DNA of 6,215 bases from JANXVY01 sp038329675 (GTDB taxonomy: Bacteria; Pseudomonadota; Alphaproteobacteria; Rhizobiales; Hyphomicrobiaceae). Each line of letters opens with the position of its first letter. Positions within the stretch are counted from its first letter, which is position 1. The translations under genes and the position numbers were made by a program. The notes beneath the pieces are model-generated. The model saw only the letters and a program-made list of their open reading frames with translations. It ran no database searches and was not told where the DNA came from. The stretch is taken from the NCBI GenBank assembly GCA_038329675.1, contig JBBQNE010000163.1, forward strand, positions 1 to 6,215, read 5' to 3'. Positions 1 through 5,781 of this stretch are shown one piece after another.

Positions 1-194
1 TCGGTCGATCCCGTCGCAAGCCCAATTGCGATCGCTATGTCTTCGATGCGGCCAAGGGCGCCGAGCGGTTTTGCTTTGCCTGCAACTTTTTTTTGTAGTG
101 CTGCCAGAAGTTCGGCGCGCGGGGCAGTACCCTTGGCCACGTCGGCGCGAGCGAATGCCGACTTGGGTGGGGCGCGGGTTTCGTCGCCTTTCAT
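1..194 (-). CDS. cobT: CobT-like nicotinate-nucleotide:dimethylbenzimidazole phosphoribosyltransferase, N-terminal part (runs off left edge)
   Basis: An open frame of 64 complete codons starts at ATG 194-192, which shares its ATGA with the glcF stop, and continues past base 1. The first 35 or so residues are polar and rich in Ala and Lys. Residues 42-60 then read KPLGALGRIEDIAIAIGLA, which matches the conserved KPxGxLGrLE-(hydrophobic) segment near the N-terminus of CobT enzymes. From family knowledge, CobT transfers the phosphoribosyl group of nicotinate mononucleotide to a benzimidazole to make alpha-ribazole phosphate, for the lower ligand of cobalamin, in the cytosol. A GGAGG at 208-212, 13 bases before the ATG and inside glcF, could serve as its ribosome site, though the spacing is long; translational coupling to glcF is likely. 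An A8 run encodes Gln34-Lys36. Only the N-terminus is visible, so the catalytic residues cannot be checked. The assignment rests on one motif. Confidence 0.62.
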   Translation of the reverse strand, partial: MKGDETRAPPKSAFARADVAKGTAPRAELLAALQKKVAGKAKPLGALGRIEDIAIAIGLATGST

Positions 195-1561
195 GCGTGG
201 ATGTAGTCCTCCAAGGCGACCGTTGAGCGAGGCTCAGGTACATCGGTCACGAACTTCGCGTGGCTTTCAAGTCCAGGCGGGATTGGCCCGCCGTAGGCCC
301 AGTCGAGTAGTTCGACGGTGTGGGCAATGGGGAAGTCCATTGCGCCTGCAAGTTGCGTGATGCAGCCAATGTTGCCGGCTGCGACGATGTCGGGTTTCGC
401 CTTTCGAATGTTGGCGACCTTACGCTCTTTGAGCCGCCCTGCCATCTCTGGTTGGAGGATATTGTAAACGCCAGCCGAACCGCAGCAGATATGGCTCTCG
501 GGAACGTCGACGACGGAGAAGCCCGCCATCTTCAGTAGGGCTTTCGGCTCGTCGGTGACGCGCTGACCATGTTGCAGCGAGCAAGCTGAATGGTAGGCGA
601 TCCGAAGGCTCGACCAGCGCTTGGGCGCACCTAGATTGAACGCGGTTGCGAATTCGGTGATGTCGCGCGTCATGGCCGAAATGCGTTTGGCGCGCGCCGC
701 GTAGTCTGCGTCGTGGCGCAGCATGTGGCCGTAGTCTTTCACGGTTGTCCCGCAACCCGACGCGTTGATCACGATGGCGTCGACCGGCCCCTTTTCCATT
801 TCTTTCGACCACGCATCGACGTTGCGCTTCACGGCGGTGAGCGCCTCGTGTTCCTTGCCCATGTGGTGGGTCAACGCCCCGCAGCACCCAGCACCGGCTG
901 CAACGACGACATCGACACCAGCGCGCGCGAGCAAACGGATCGTCGCGTCGTTGATCGATGGCCGCAGAACTTGCTGGGCGCAGCCGGCCAGCATGATTAC
1001 GCGGCCGCGCTTTTCACCGGTCGTTTCGGCAGTGCCCGGTCCCTCGTATTTCGACGATCGCGGCAACGTGCGCGGGGCGAGTTCGAGCATGGCGGCGAGT
1101 TCGCGAAGGCCGATGCGCTTCATCAACGGCACGAAAGGACGGCCGAGCACGGATAGCTTCAGCGCCTGCCGGAAGCGGTCGGGGTAGGGGACGACGTAGG
1201 CAAGCAAGCGCCGCACGAGGCGCTCTTTCAGCGGGCGGCTGCCGGTTGTCTCGATGTGGGTGCGCGCGAGATCGACGAGATGCATGTAGTCGACGCCCGA
1301 CGGGCATGTCGTCACGCACGACAGGCATGATAAGCAGCGATCCATATGATGTTGAACGGTGCCGCTGGCGGGCTTTGATCCCTCAAACATGTCCTTCATC
1401 AGATAGATGCGGCCGCGCGGACTGTCGCGTTCATCGCCATCGAGGACGTAGGTTGAGCACGTGGCCGTACAGAGCCCGCAGTGGACGCATTTGCGCAGAA
1501 TGCGCTCTGCTTCTGCGATGTTGGGATCGGCGAGTTGCGCGGCGGTAAAATTCGTCTGCAT
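191..1561 (-). CDS. glcF: Glycolate oxidase iron-sulfur subunit GlcF
   Basis: This 456-residue protein is the electron-transfer subunit of glycolate oxidase (glycolate to glyoxylate), working with GlcD and GlcE at the cytoplasmic side of the membrane and probably passing electrons to quinone. Two ferredoxin-type cysteine motifs are visible: C25, C28, C31, C35, and C76, C79, C82, C86 followed by Pro. Two CCG (cysteine-rich) domains follow: C194 with C226-C227-G and C270 in ASGCG, then C327 with C359-C360-G and C400 in NIGC. The start MQTNFTAAQL resembles the N-terminus of E. coli GlcF as I recall it, so the ATG is well supported. An AGGA overlapping the glcE stop lies 12 bases upstream. The protein is longer than E. 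coli GlcF (about 407 residues), with a longer linker around 160-187 and a C-terminal tail after about 425. The residue after C35 is Ser rather than the usual Pro. The gene lies 14 bases after glcE and overlaps the next gene by 4 bases. Confidence 0.96.
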   Translation of the reverse strand: MQTNFTAAQLADPNIAEAERILRKCVHCGLCTATCSTYVLDGDERDSPRGRIYLMKDMFEGSKPASGTVQHHMDRCLSCLSCVTTCPSGVDYMHLVDLARTHIETTGSRPLKERLVRRLLAYVVPYPDRFRQALKLSVLGRPFVPLMKRIGLRELAAMLELAPRTLPRSSKYEGPGTAETTGEKRGRVIMLAGCAQQVLRPSINDATIRLLARAGVDVVVAAGAGCCGALTHHMGKEHEALTAVKRNVDAWSKEMEKGPVDAIVINASGCGTTVKDYGHMLRHDADYAARAKRISAMTRDITEFATAFNLGAPKRWSSLRIAYHSACSLQHGQRVTDEPKALLKMAGFSVVDVPESHICCGSAGVYNILQPEMAGRLKERKVANIRKAKPDIVAAGNIGCITQLAGAMDFPIAHTVELLDWAYGGPIPPGLESHAKFVTDVPEPRSTVALEDYIHA

Positions 1562-1575
1562 CGGCTCGAACGGTC

Positions 1576-2823
1576 CTAGAGGGTTGCGTACATGCGGCCA
1601 GGATTAAGAATGCGCTCGGGGTCGAAGGCGTCTTTGAGGCCGGTTGATAGCCGCTCGACGACTTCGGACATCGGGTGGAATACTTCAACGGCTTGGCGGA
1701 CATCACGCCCGGCCGATATGAGTGTAGCATGCCCGCCATAGCCAGAGAGGATACGGCGAATGTCAGCGGCGCCCGCATCGGCAGAGGCTGGCACTTCGAG
1801 CCAGATGACACCGCCCGATGCATCGAGGCAGGCTTCGGCTTCGGTGTTGCGGCGGATGGCCGACATAACGGCGGCCGCTTTGCTTGGCGACGTTGAGATG
1901 CGCCAGACTTGCTTGGCTGAGCCGACCTGTTGTGTCTCGGTCGGCACGCGCGCAAACACCGACAGGCGGCGGATCTCGGACCAGAATTTCAACGATGCGT
2001 CGTTGTCGAGAACTTGGGGCTGGCCGTAGATTTTTAATGCCTCCGCGATCCGCTTTGAACGATAATCGATCGCGCTGGCGAAGTTTTCGATGCGTATCGC
2101 TGTCACTGGGGCTGCCTCGCGAGCAACCGACTTCAGCTCAAGTCGTGGTGTTAGGGCAGCCGACAAGTGTACCGTGCCGGAGACTTCGAATGGCGTGCCG
2201 AGGGCAGCACACATCGCTTCGACGGCCAGTTCCTCGGTGAGGCCCGGCCAGATTAACGTTTCGGTCCGCTCGGCAAGTGGCATCACTTTGAAGGTCACCT
2301 CGGTCAGCACGGCGAGCGTGCCCCAACTGCCAACCAGCGATCGGCCGACGTCGTAGCCGGTGACGTTTTTCAATACGCGGCCGCCGGACTTGAAGGCCTC
2401 ACCGCGGCCGTTCACGGCGCGGACGCCGAGGATATGGTCTCGTGCGCTGCCGCCGGTAATGCGGCGCGGGCCGGACGCACCCGTTGCGAAGACGCCGCCA
2501 ATGGTCTGGGCACCGCCTGGACCGCCGCTGACCGGGCCGAGGTCGGTCGGTTCGAAGGCCAGCATCTGGCCGCGTTCGGCAAGCGTGCCCTCAATCTCGA
2601 CGAGCGGCGTGCCAGCGCGGGCCGACATGACGAGCTCGGTCGGTTCATAAAGCGTGAGGCCGGTTAAGGCTGACGTTTCGATGATGGCGCCGGCCTCGCA
2701 CGGGCGGCCAATGCCGCGCTTTGATCCAGCACCCTGGATTTCGGTTGCGACTTTTCGAGCCGCGAGCCCCGCGACTGTCGTGGCGAGCTCGGTTTCATCG
2801 CGGGGTTTGTAAATATCCGGCAC
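1576..2823 (-). CDS. glcE: Glycolate oxidase FAD-binding subunit GlcE
   Basis: GlcE is the second flavin-type subunit of glycolate oxidase. With the GTG start at 2823 the protein has 415 residues, versus about 350 in E. coli. Counted from that start, a PCMH-type FAD-binding fold is seen in QGAGSKRGIGRP (about 30-41), ELVMSARAGTPLVEIE (about 63-78), GGVFATGASGPRR (about 109-121), DHILGVRAVNG and NVTGYDVGRSLVGSWGTLAVLTE. The C-terminus ends in the typical GGHATL plus FDPERILNPGRMYATL. The frame is open back to an ATG at 2949, inside glcD, but that would add 42 residues with no resemblance to GlcE and has no visible ribosome site. The GTG has GGAG 5 bases upstream and places KPRDETEL where alphaproteobacterial GlcE proteins begin. 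It is the middle gene of the operon, 61 bases after glcD and 14 before glcF. Function is very secure; the exact start is likely but not proven. Confidence 0.95.
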   Translation of the reverse strand: MPDIYKPRDETELATTVAGLAARKVATEIQGAGSKRGIGRPCEAGAIIETSALTGLTLYEPTELVMSARAGTPLVEIEGTLAERGQMLAFEPTDLGPVSGGPGGAQTIGGVFATGASGPRRITGGSARDHILGVRAVNGRGEAFKSGGRVLKNVTGYDVGRSLVGSWGTLAVLTEVTFKVMPLAERTETLIWPGLTEELAVEAMCAALGTPFEVSGTVHLSAALTPRLELKSVAREAAPVTAIRIENFASAIDYRSKRIAEALKIYGQPQVLDNDASLKFWSEIRRLSVFARVPTETQQVGSAKQVWRISTSPSKAAAVMSAIRRNTEAEACLDASGGVIWLEVPASADAGAADIRRILSGYGGHATLISAGRDVRQAVEVFHPMSEVVERLSTGLKDAFDPERILNPGRMYATL

Positions 2824-2828
2824 GCAGG

Positions 2829-2832
2829 CTCC
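2829..2832 (-). promoter_or_regulatory. Ribosome binding site deciding the glcE GTG start
   Basis: Read on the minus strand this is GGAG, 5 bases before GTG 2823-2821. No comparable site precedes the upstream in-frame ATGs at 2949 and 2940, so it favours the shorter, non-overlapping glcE. Confidence 0.65.
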
Positions 2833-2837
2833 ACGGC

Positions 2838-2853
2838 GCTCAGAGGGCTGAGC
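2838..2853 (-). repeat. Perfect inverted repeat (hairpin) in the glcD-glcE gap
   Basis: On the minus strand the sequence is GCTCAG-CCCT-CTGAGC, a 6-bp perfect stem with a 4-base loop. It ends 5 bases before the glcE GGAG and starts 31 bases after the glcD stop. No T-tract follows, so it is not a canonical intrinsic terminator. An mRNA hairpin here could stabilise a processed end or tune glcE translation; that role is inference. Its presence also suits the view that this stretch is untranslated leader rather than the N-terminus of a longer GlcE. Confidence 0.5.
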
Positions 2854-2884
2854 TTTAGAAATCCCGATTAGGCGCTGAACGGTT

Positions 2885-4363
2885 TCATGCGGCGGCGCGT
2901 CGGATCGCCGATATTGCAGTTGCCGAAGGCTCGAAGCCATCACGCACATCGAGCGGGAACACCTTCGCCGGGTTCAGCAGCCAACCGGGGTCGAACACCG
3001 ACTTAATCCGCATCTGCTGGGCAAGATCAACGGCGGTGAACTGGACGTGCATCAGGTCGCGCTTTTCGATGCCAACGCCGTGCTCGCCCGTCAGGCAACC
3101 GCCGACCTCGACGCACAACGTCAAGATATCCATGCCAGCGCGTTCAGCGCGCTCTTCGCTGGCGGGGTCGTTGGCGTCGAACATGATGAGTGGATGCAGA
3201 TTGCCATCGCCCGCGTGGAAGATGTTGGCGACCCTGAGGCCGTACCCTGTGCAAATGCGCGAGATCGCGGTCAACGTCTCGGGCAGCCGCGACAACGGGA
3301 TGGTTCCGTCCATGCAATAGTAGTCGGCGATGCGGCCAAGCGCGCCGAAGGCCGATTTGCGGCCTTTCCAAATGCGTGCCGATTGGGCGGCATCCTGCGA
3401 GATCGTCATGGTTGAGGGCCGGAACGGCTTCGCGATCTCGCGAATTTGCGAAAGCCGTTCGCCGATCTCGGCTTCCGAACCTTCGACCTCGATGATCAGA
3501 AGTGCTTCGACATCGAGGGGATAACCAGCTTTGGCAAACGCTTCGCAAACCTCGATCGCCGGGCGGTCCATAAACTCCATCGCGACGGGGATGATGCCGG
3601 ATGCGATGATACCAGCGACGCATTGTGCGGCTGCTTCGTTGGTATCAAAGCCTAGCAGCATCGGGCGGGCGCCTTCGGCCGACTTCAAGATGCGAACGGT
3701 TGCTTCGGTGATGATCCCGAGCTGGCCTTCAGAGCCGACCATCAGGCTCAACAGGTCGTAGCCAGCCGCATCGACGTAGTCGCCGCCAATGTCGACGATT
3801 TCGCCGGTCATCAGCACGACCCTAAGGCCGAGGACGTTGTTTGTTGTGACGCCGTATTTCAGGCAATGCGCGCCGCCTGAGTTCATGGCGAGGTTGCCTG
3901 CGAGCGTGCACGCAAGTTGGCTTGAGGGGTCGGGCGCGTAGAAAAAGCCGTCGCTTGATACAGCTGCCGTAATCGCAAGGTTGGTGATGCCGGTTTGAAC
4001 CCGGATCGAGCGATTGGCGTAGTCGACGTCGAGAACCCGGCTCATCCGCGATACGCCAACGACGATGGTGTCTTCGCCGGGCAGGGCGCCGCCGCACAGC
4101 GAGGTGCCAGCGCCGCGGGCGACGACTTTGAAGCCGTTGGCGTTGCAATAGCGCACGACGTTGGCGACGCCTTCGGTGGACGTTGGCAACACAACGGCAA
4201 GCGGCATACGCCGGTAGGAGGTCATCGCGTCGGTTTCAAAAGCGCGGCGGCCGTCGTCATCAGAGATGACCGCCTCGCGGCCAGCGATCGCGACGAGCGC
4301 GGTCACGATCTGATCGCGACGCGCCATGATCGAGGTATCGGGCAATGGCAGTTCGATGATCAT
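2885..4363 (-). CDS. glcD: Glycolate oxidase FAD subunit GlcD
   Basis: GlcD is the catalytic, FAD-linked subunit of glycolate oxidase, converting glycolate to glyoxylate. At 492 residues it is close to E. coli GlcD (about 499). The FAD-binding PCMH domain spans roughly 52-230, with VARGAGTSLCGGALP at 81-95, APDPSSQ at 143-149, NSGGAHCLKYG at 161-171 and GSEGQLGIITE at 210-220. The FAD-oxidase C domain follows (about 232-472), with YYCMDGTIP at 348-356, the conserved FHAGDGNLHP at 382-391, GEHGVG at 426-431 and FDPGWLLNPAKVFP near the end. The ATG at 4363 fits family N-termini (LPLPD...MARRDQIV); a GGA lies 9 bases upstream, and an in-frame ATG at 4327 is a weaker alternative. It is the first gene of glcDEF and is divergent from the lysR gene. 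No signal peptide or membrane segment is visible, so membrane association would be through the complex. Confidence 0.97.
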   Translation of the reverse strand: MIIELPLPDTSIMARRDQIVTALVAIAGREAVISDDDGRRAFETDAMTSYRRMPLAVVLPTSTEGVANVVRYCNANGFKVVARGAGTSLCGGALPGEDTIVVGVSRMSRVLDVDYANRSIRVQTGITNLAITAAVSSDGFFYAPDPSSQLACTLAGNLAMNSGGAHCLKYGVTTNNVLGLRVVLMTGEIVDIGGDYVDAAGYDLLSLMVGSEGQLGIITEATVRILKSAEGARPMLLGFDTNEAAAQCVAGIIASGIIPVAMEFMDRPAIEVCEAFAKAGYPLDVEALLIIEVEGSEAEIGERLSQIREIAKPFRPSTMTISQDAAQSARIWKGRKSAFGALGRIADYYCMDGTIPLSRLPETLTAISRICTGYGLRVANIFHAGDGNLHPLIMFDANDPASEERAERAGMDILTLCVEVGGCLTGEHGVGIEKRDLMHVQFTAVDLAQQMRIKSVFDPGWLLNPAKVFPLDVRDGFEPSATAISAIRRAAA

Positions 4364-4385
4364 TTGAAACGATCCAGGTTACGTG

Positions 4386-4418
4386 CCGGACGTGCAAGAC
4401 GGGGTGCTGCCACGTCGG
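4386..4418. repeat. Imperfect inverted repeat in the glcD leader
   Basis: On the plus strand CCGGACGTG (4386-4394) faces CACGTCGG (4411-4418) across 16 bases. The arms match except for one extra G in the left arm. An additional direct ACGTGC copy begins at 4381. It would fall within the glcD 5' untranslated region if transcription starts near 4431. It could be a leader hairpin or a protein site; neither is demonstrated. Confidence 0.3.
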
Positions 4419-4437
4419 ACGGATTTATCTACGGAGC

Positions 4438-4465
4438 GATATACCACCATTTGGGCGGTGATGAA
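4438..4465 (-). promoter_or_regulatory. Candidate glcD promoter
   Basis: On the minus strand TTCATC (4465-4460) and TATATC (4443-4438) are separated by 16 bases. The -10-like element is reasonable and the -35 poor, as would suit an activator-dependent promoter. A TATC-N8-GATA dyad (4426-4441) overlaps the -10. The start of transcription would be about 4431, giving a leader of roughly 70 bases. Other placements are possible. Confidence 0.28.
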
Positions 4466-4507
4466 GAACGAAGCGCGGCGCACACGGAGCGTATCGGGTC
4501 GTTTAGC

Positions 4508-4525
4508 GTGTCTGGCCCTTGACAC
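4508..4525. promoter_or_regulatory. Candidate operator dyad GTGTC-N8-GACAC upstream of lysR and glcD
   Basis: A perfect 5-bp inverted repeat (GTGTC at 4508-4512, GACAC at 4521-4525) surrounds TGGCCCTT. It overlaps a TTGACA that is the best -35 candidate for the lysR gene, as expected for autorepression, and lies upstream of the candidate glcD promoter. LysR-type regulators typically bind dyads of T-N11-A type; here the symmetric T/A spacing is 10, so the fit is only approximate. A related dyad is found upstream of the lutA gene. Confidence 0.4.
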
Positions 4526-4546
4526 AGCGCGGGCGGCTACTTCAAC
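4519..4546 (+). promoter_or_regulatory. Candidate promoter of the lysR gene
   Basis: A consensus -35 TTGACA (4519-4524) is followed after 16 bases by a poor -10, TTCAAC (4541-4546). The leader would be about 75 bases. The -35 is the strongest in the region, but the weak -10 keeps this tentative. Confidence 0.3.
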
Positions 4547-4617
4547 GTCAAAGCATAACTGTCTCGCCATTCACAACGATCTTACCCATTGTTCCGTCCA
4601 TTCCTGCAAGGCATCCC

Positions 4618-4624
4618 AAGGGAG
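4618..4624 (+). promoter_or_regulatory. Ribosome binding site supporting the lysR GTG start
   Basis: AAGGGAG lies 6 bases before GTG 4631. The frame is open further upstream to a TTG at 4589, which has no ribosome site. A second GTG at 4670 also has a usable site (AAGGA, 7 bases upstream), so the start choice is between 4631 and 4670. Confidence 0.55.
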
Positions 4625-4630
4625 AAGCTC

Positions 4631-5632
4631 GTGGAAGATGATTTCCCGAAACCCAGTAAGGATGCCTCGGTGACGGCCATTAGCGACCTGGAGATTTTTG
4701 CCCGCGTGGCGCGAACCGGCAATATGTCGGCGGCTGGCCGTGAGATGGGCCTATCGCCAGCCGTCGTGTCAAAACGCATCTCCCTGCTCGAAGATCGGCT
4801 CGGCGCCCGGCTGTTTCAGCGCACCACGCGGCAATTAACTCTGACGGAGACGGGCGAAGGTTATTTTAAGCGGGTCGTCGATATTTTAAGCCTCGTTGAA
4901 GAGGCTGAAGACTTCGTTAGCCGTCGCAATACCAAGCCGCGCGGTGTGCTCAAAGTGTCCGCGCCGACCTCGTTTGGCCGCTTGCACGTGACGCCGCATC
5001 TCAAAACGTTTCTTGAGCGGTATCCCGATATCGAACTTGAGATTCAGCTGTCGGACAGCTACGTCGACATCATCCGTGAGGGTTTTGATTTGGCGATCCG
5101 GATCGGCGAGCTTCAAGATAGTTCGCTGGTGGCCAAAAAGTTGGCGCCAGATCACCGGATTCTGTGCGCGTCGCCAGCCTATGCGGCTAGCGCTGGGCTG
5201 AAAACGGTTAACGACCTCGCCCGCGTCAACTGCCTCGCGGCGGGGCCGCAGGATAGTTGGCGCATAGAGGGGCCAGATGGCGTTCACGTCGCCAGGGTGA
5301 ATTCGAACCTTCGGACGAATTCGTGCGAGTTCGTTCGTGAGGCAACGCTCGCTGGGCTAGGCGTCGGGCTCAGATCGACGTGGGAAATTGGTGGCGATTT
5401 AAAGCGCGGTTCGTTGGTGCGCGTGCTGCCGCACTGTCGCGGACCGGCGAGCAATGCAATCTTTGCCGTCTACCCGAGCCGTGAATTCATGCCAGCCAAG
5501 GTCAATGTCTTTATTGAGCACTTGGCCGACACCTATGGGCCGGAACCCTATTGGGATCACGACCTGTCAATTGGCAGTTCCCCCCGTGCAGCCAAACCCG
5601 TCGCGTCCAAAGCCAAGGCCGCTGCGCGATGA
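4631..5632 (+). CDS. LysR-family transcriptional regulator, divergent from glcDEF
   Basis: A 333-residue LysR-type DNA-binding regulator (GTG start at 4631). The winged helix-turn-helix spans about residues 17-76: SDLEIFARVARTGNMSAAG, then LSPAVVSKRISLLEDRLGARLF and the RTTRQLTLTETG wing. A linker helix follows at about 77-98. The substrate-binding domain covers about 103-303 and has the CrgA-like pattern seen in many proteobacterial members (FDLAIRIGELQDSSLVAKKL, then LCASPAYA). The C-terminus ends in a Lys/Ala-rich tail (about 318-333) that lies outside the domain. A GTG at 4670 would give 320 residues and is nearly as good. The gene lies between the glcDEF operon (divergent) and the lutA-type gene (same direction), which makes control of 2-hydroxyacid oxidation its likely role. 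The inducer is unknown; glycolate or lactate is a guess from context. E. coli instead uses GlcC, a GntR-family protein, for glc control. Confidence 0.93.
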   Translation: MEDDFPKPSKDASVTAISDLEIFARVARTGNMSAAGREMGLSPAVVSKRISLLEDRLGARLFQRTTRQLTLTETGEGYFKRVVDILSLVEEAEDFVSRRNTKPRGVLKVSAPTSFGRLHVTPHLKTFLERYPDIELEIQLSDSYVDIIREGFDLAIRIGELQDSSLVAKKLAPDHRILCASPAYAASAGLKTVNDLARVNCLAAGPQDSWRIEGPDGVHVARVNSNLRTNSCEFVREATLAGLGVGLRSTWEIGGDLKRGSLVRVLPHCRGPASNAIFAVYPSREFMPAKVNVFIEHLADTYGPEPYWDHDLSIGSSPRAAKPVASKAKAAAR

Positions 5633-5683
5633 TGGTGTGAGCGTCGATGGCGCGCATGTCGACAGCTGGGCGGCGAATGTCTT

Positions 5684-5703
5684 GCGTCATGGCCCGCTGA
5701 CGC
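5684..5703. promoter_or_regulatory. Candidate operator dyad GCGTCA-N8-TGACGC upstream of lutA
   Basis: A perfect 6-bp inverted repeat encloses TGGCCCGC. The same TGGCCC core with GTC/GAC arms occurs at 4508-4525, though the arm spacing differs by 2 bases. Its centre lies about 74 bases upstream of the start point expected from the tentative lutA promoter, a usual location for LysR-type recognition sites. An alternative is an mRNA hairpin after lysR; without a following T-tract it is not a standard terminator. Confidence 0.4.
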
Positions 5704-5730
5704 GCTAGCGATCGTGACCGGTGGTCTCTA

Positions 5731-5760
5731 TTGTCGACTGGCGACTGCCCGCTTTATTCA
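5731..5760 (+). promoter_or_regulatory. Candidate lutA promoter
   Basis: TTGTCG (5731-5736) and TATTCA (5755-5760) are 18 bases apart. Both hexamers are partial matches only. The leader would be short, about 15 bases, and there is no clear Shine-Dalgarno sequence for lutA beyond a GAG at 5773-5775. Confidence 0.25.
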
Positions 5761-5781
5761 TTCTAATGGCCCGAGCCACCC

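Larger units (their letters stand above)
4364..4630. promoter_or_regulatory. Divergent regulatory region between glcD and the lysR gene
   Basis: These 267 bases carry no convincing gene and lie between the divergent starts of glcD and the regulator. Such an arrangement is the usual place for LysR-type regulator binding controlling both sides. It contains candidate promoters in both directions, a GTGTC/GACAC dyad at 4508-4525, a TATC-N8-GATA dyad at 4426-4441 and an imperfect inverted repeat at 4386-4418. The small open frames crossing it on both strands have no recognisable sequence and overlap the real genes. Confidence 0.8.
5633..5781. promoter_or_regulatory. Intergenic region between the lysR and lutA genes
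   Basis: These 149 bases hold no convincing gene. They contain the GCGTCA/TGACGC dyad (5684-5703), an 8-bp palindrome CGCTAGCG (5703-5710), a short tandem CGACTG repeat (5735-5747) and a tentative promoter. No T-tract terminator follows the lysR stop, so read-through into lutA is possible. Confidence 0.6.

Noticed and set aside
713..1187. Plus-strand frames of 140-147 codons within glcF
   Set aside because: Antisense to the conserved GlcF CCG domains with no family features; shadow frames.
2868..2888. ATGA overlap at the glcD stop opening a 6-codon frame
   Set aside because: It stops after six codons, is not in the glcE frame and has no sign of function.
2824..2949. Longer glcE frame starting at ATG 2949, overlapping glcD by 65 bases
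   Set aside because: The extra 42 residues do not resemble GlcE, no ribosome site precedes either upstream ATG, and a GTG with GGAG 5 bases upstream gives the family-typical N-terminus.
3995..4522. 175-codon plus-strand open frame across the glcD start and the divergent region
   Set aside because: It is mostly antisense to the well-supported glcD, low in recognisable motifs and rich in Arg/Gly/Ala as shadow frames of GC-rich genes are.
4379..4570. Small minus-strand frame in the divergent region (63 codons)
   Set aside because: No ribosome site or recognisable sequence; it lies wholly in the regulatory region and covers the candidate promoters.
5684..5703. Intrinsic terminator after lysR
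   Set aside because: The 6-bp stem is real but no T-tract follows, so it is better kept as a candidate operator or plain hairpin.
5454..5708. 84-codon plus-strand frame overlapping the lysR 3' end and continuing into the intergenic gap
   Set aside because: Mostly a shadow of lysR in another frame. The tail beyond the lysR stop shows no motif, and the LysR substrate domain is complete without it, so a frameshifted C-terminus is not needed.
5735..5747. Tandem CGACTG-G-CGACTG repeat
   Set aside because: Two 6-base copies are too short to separate from chance in GC-rich DNA.
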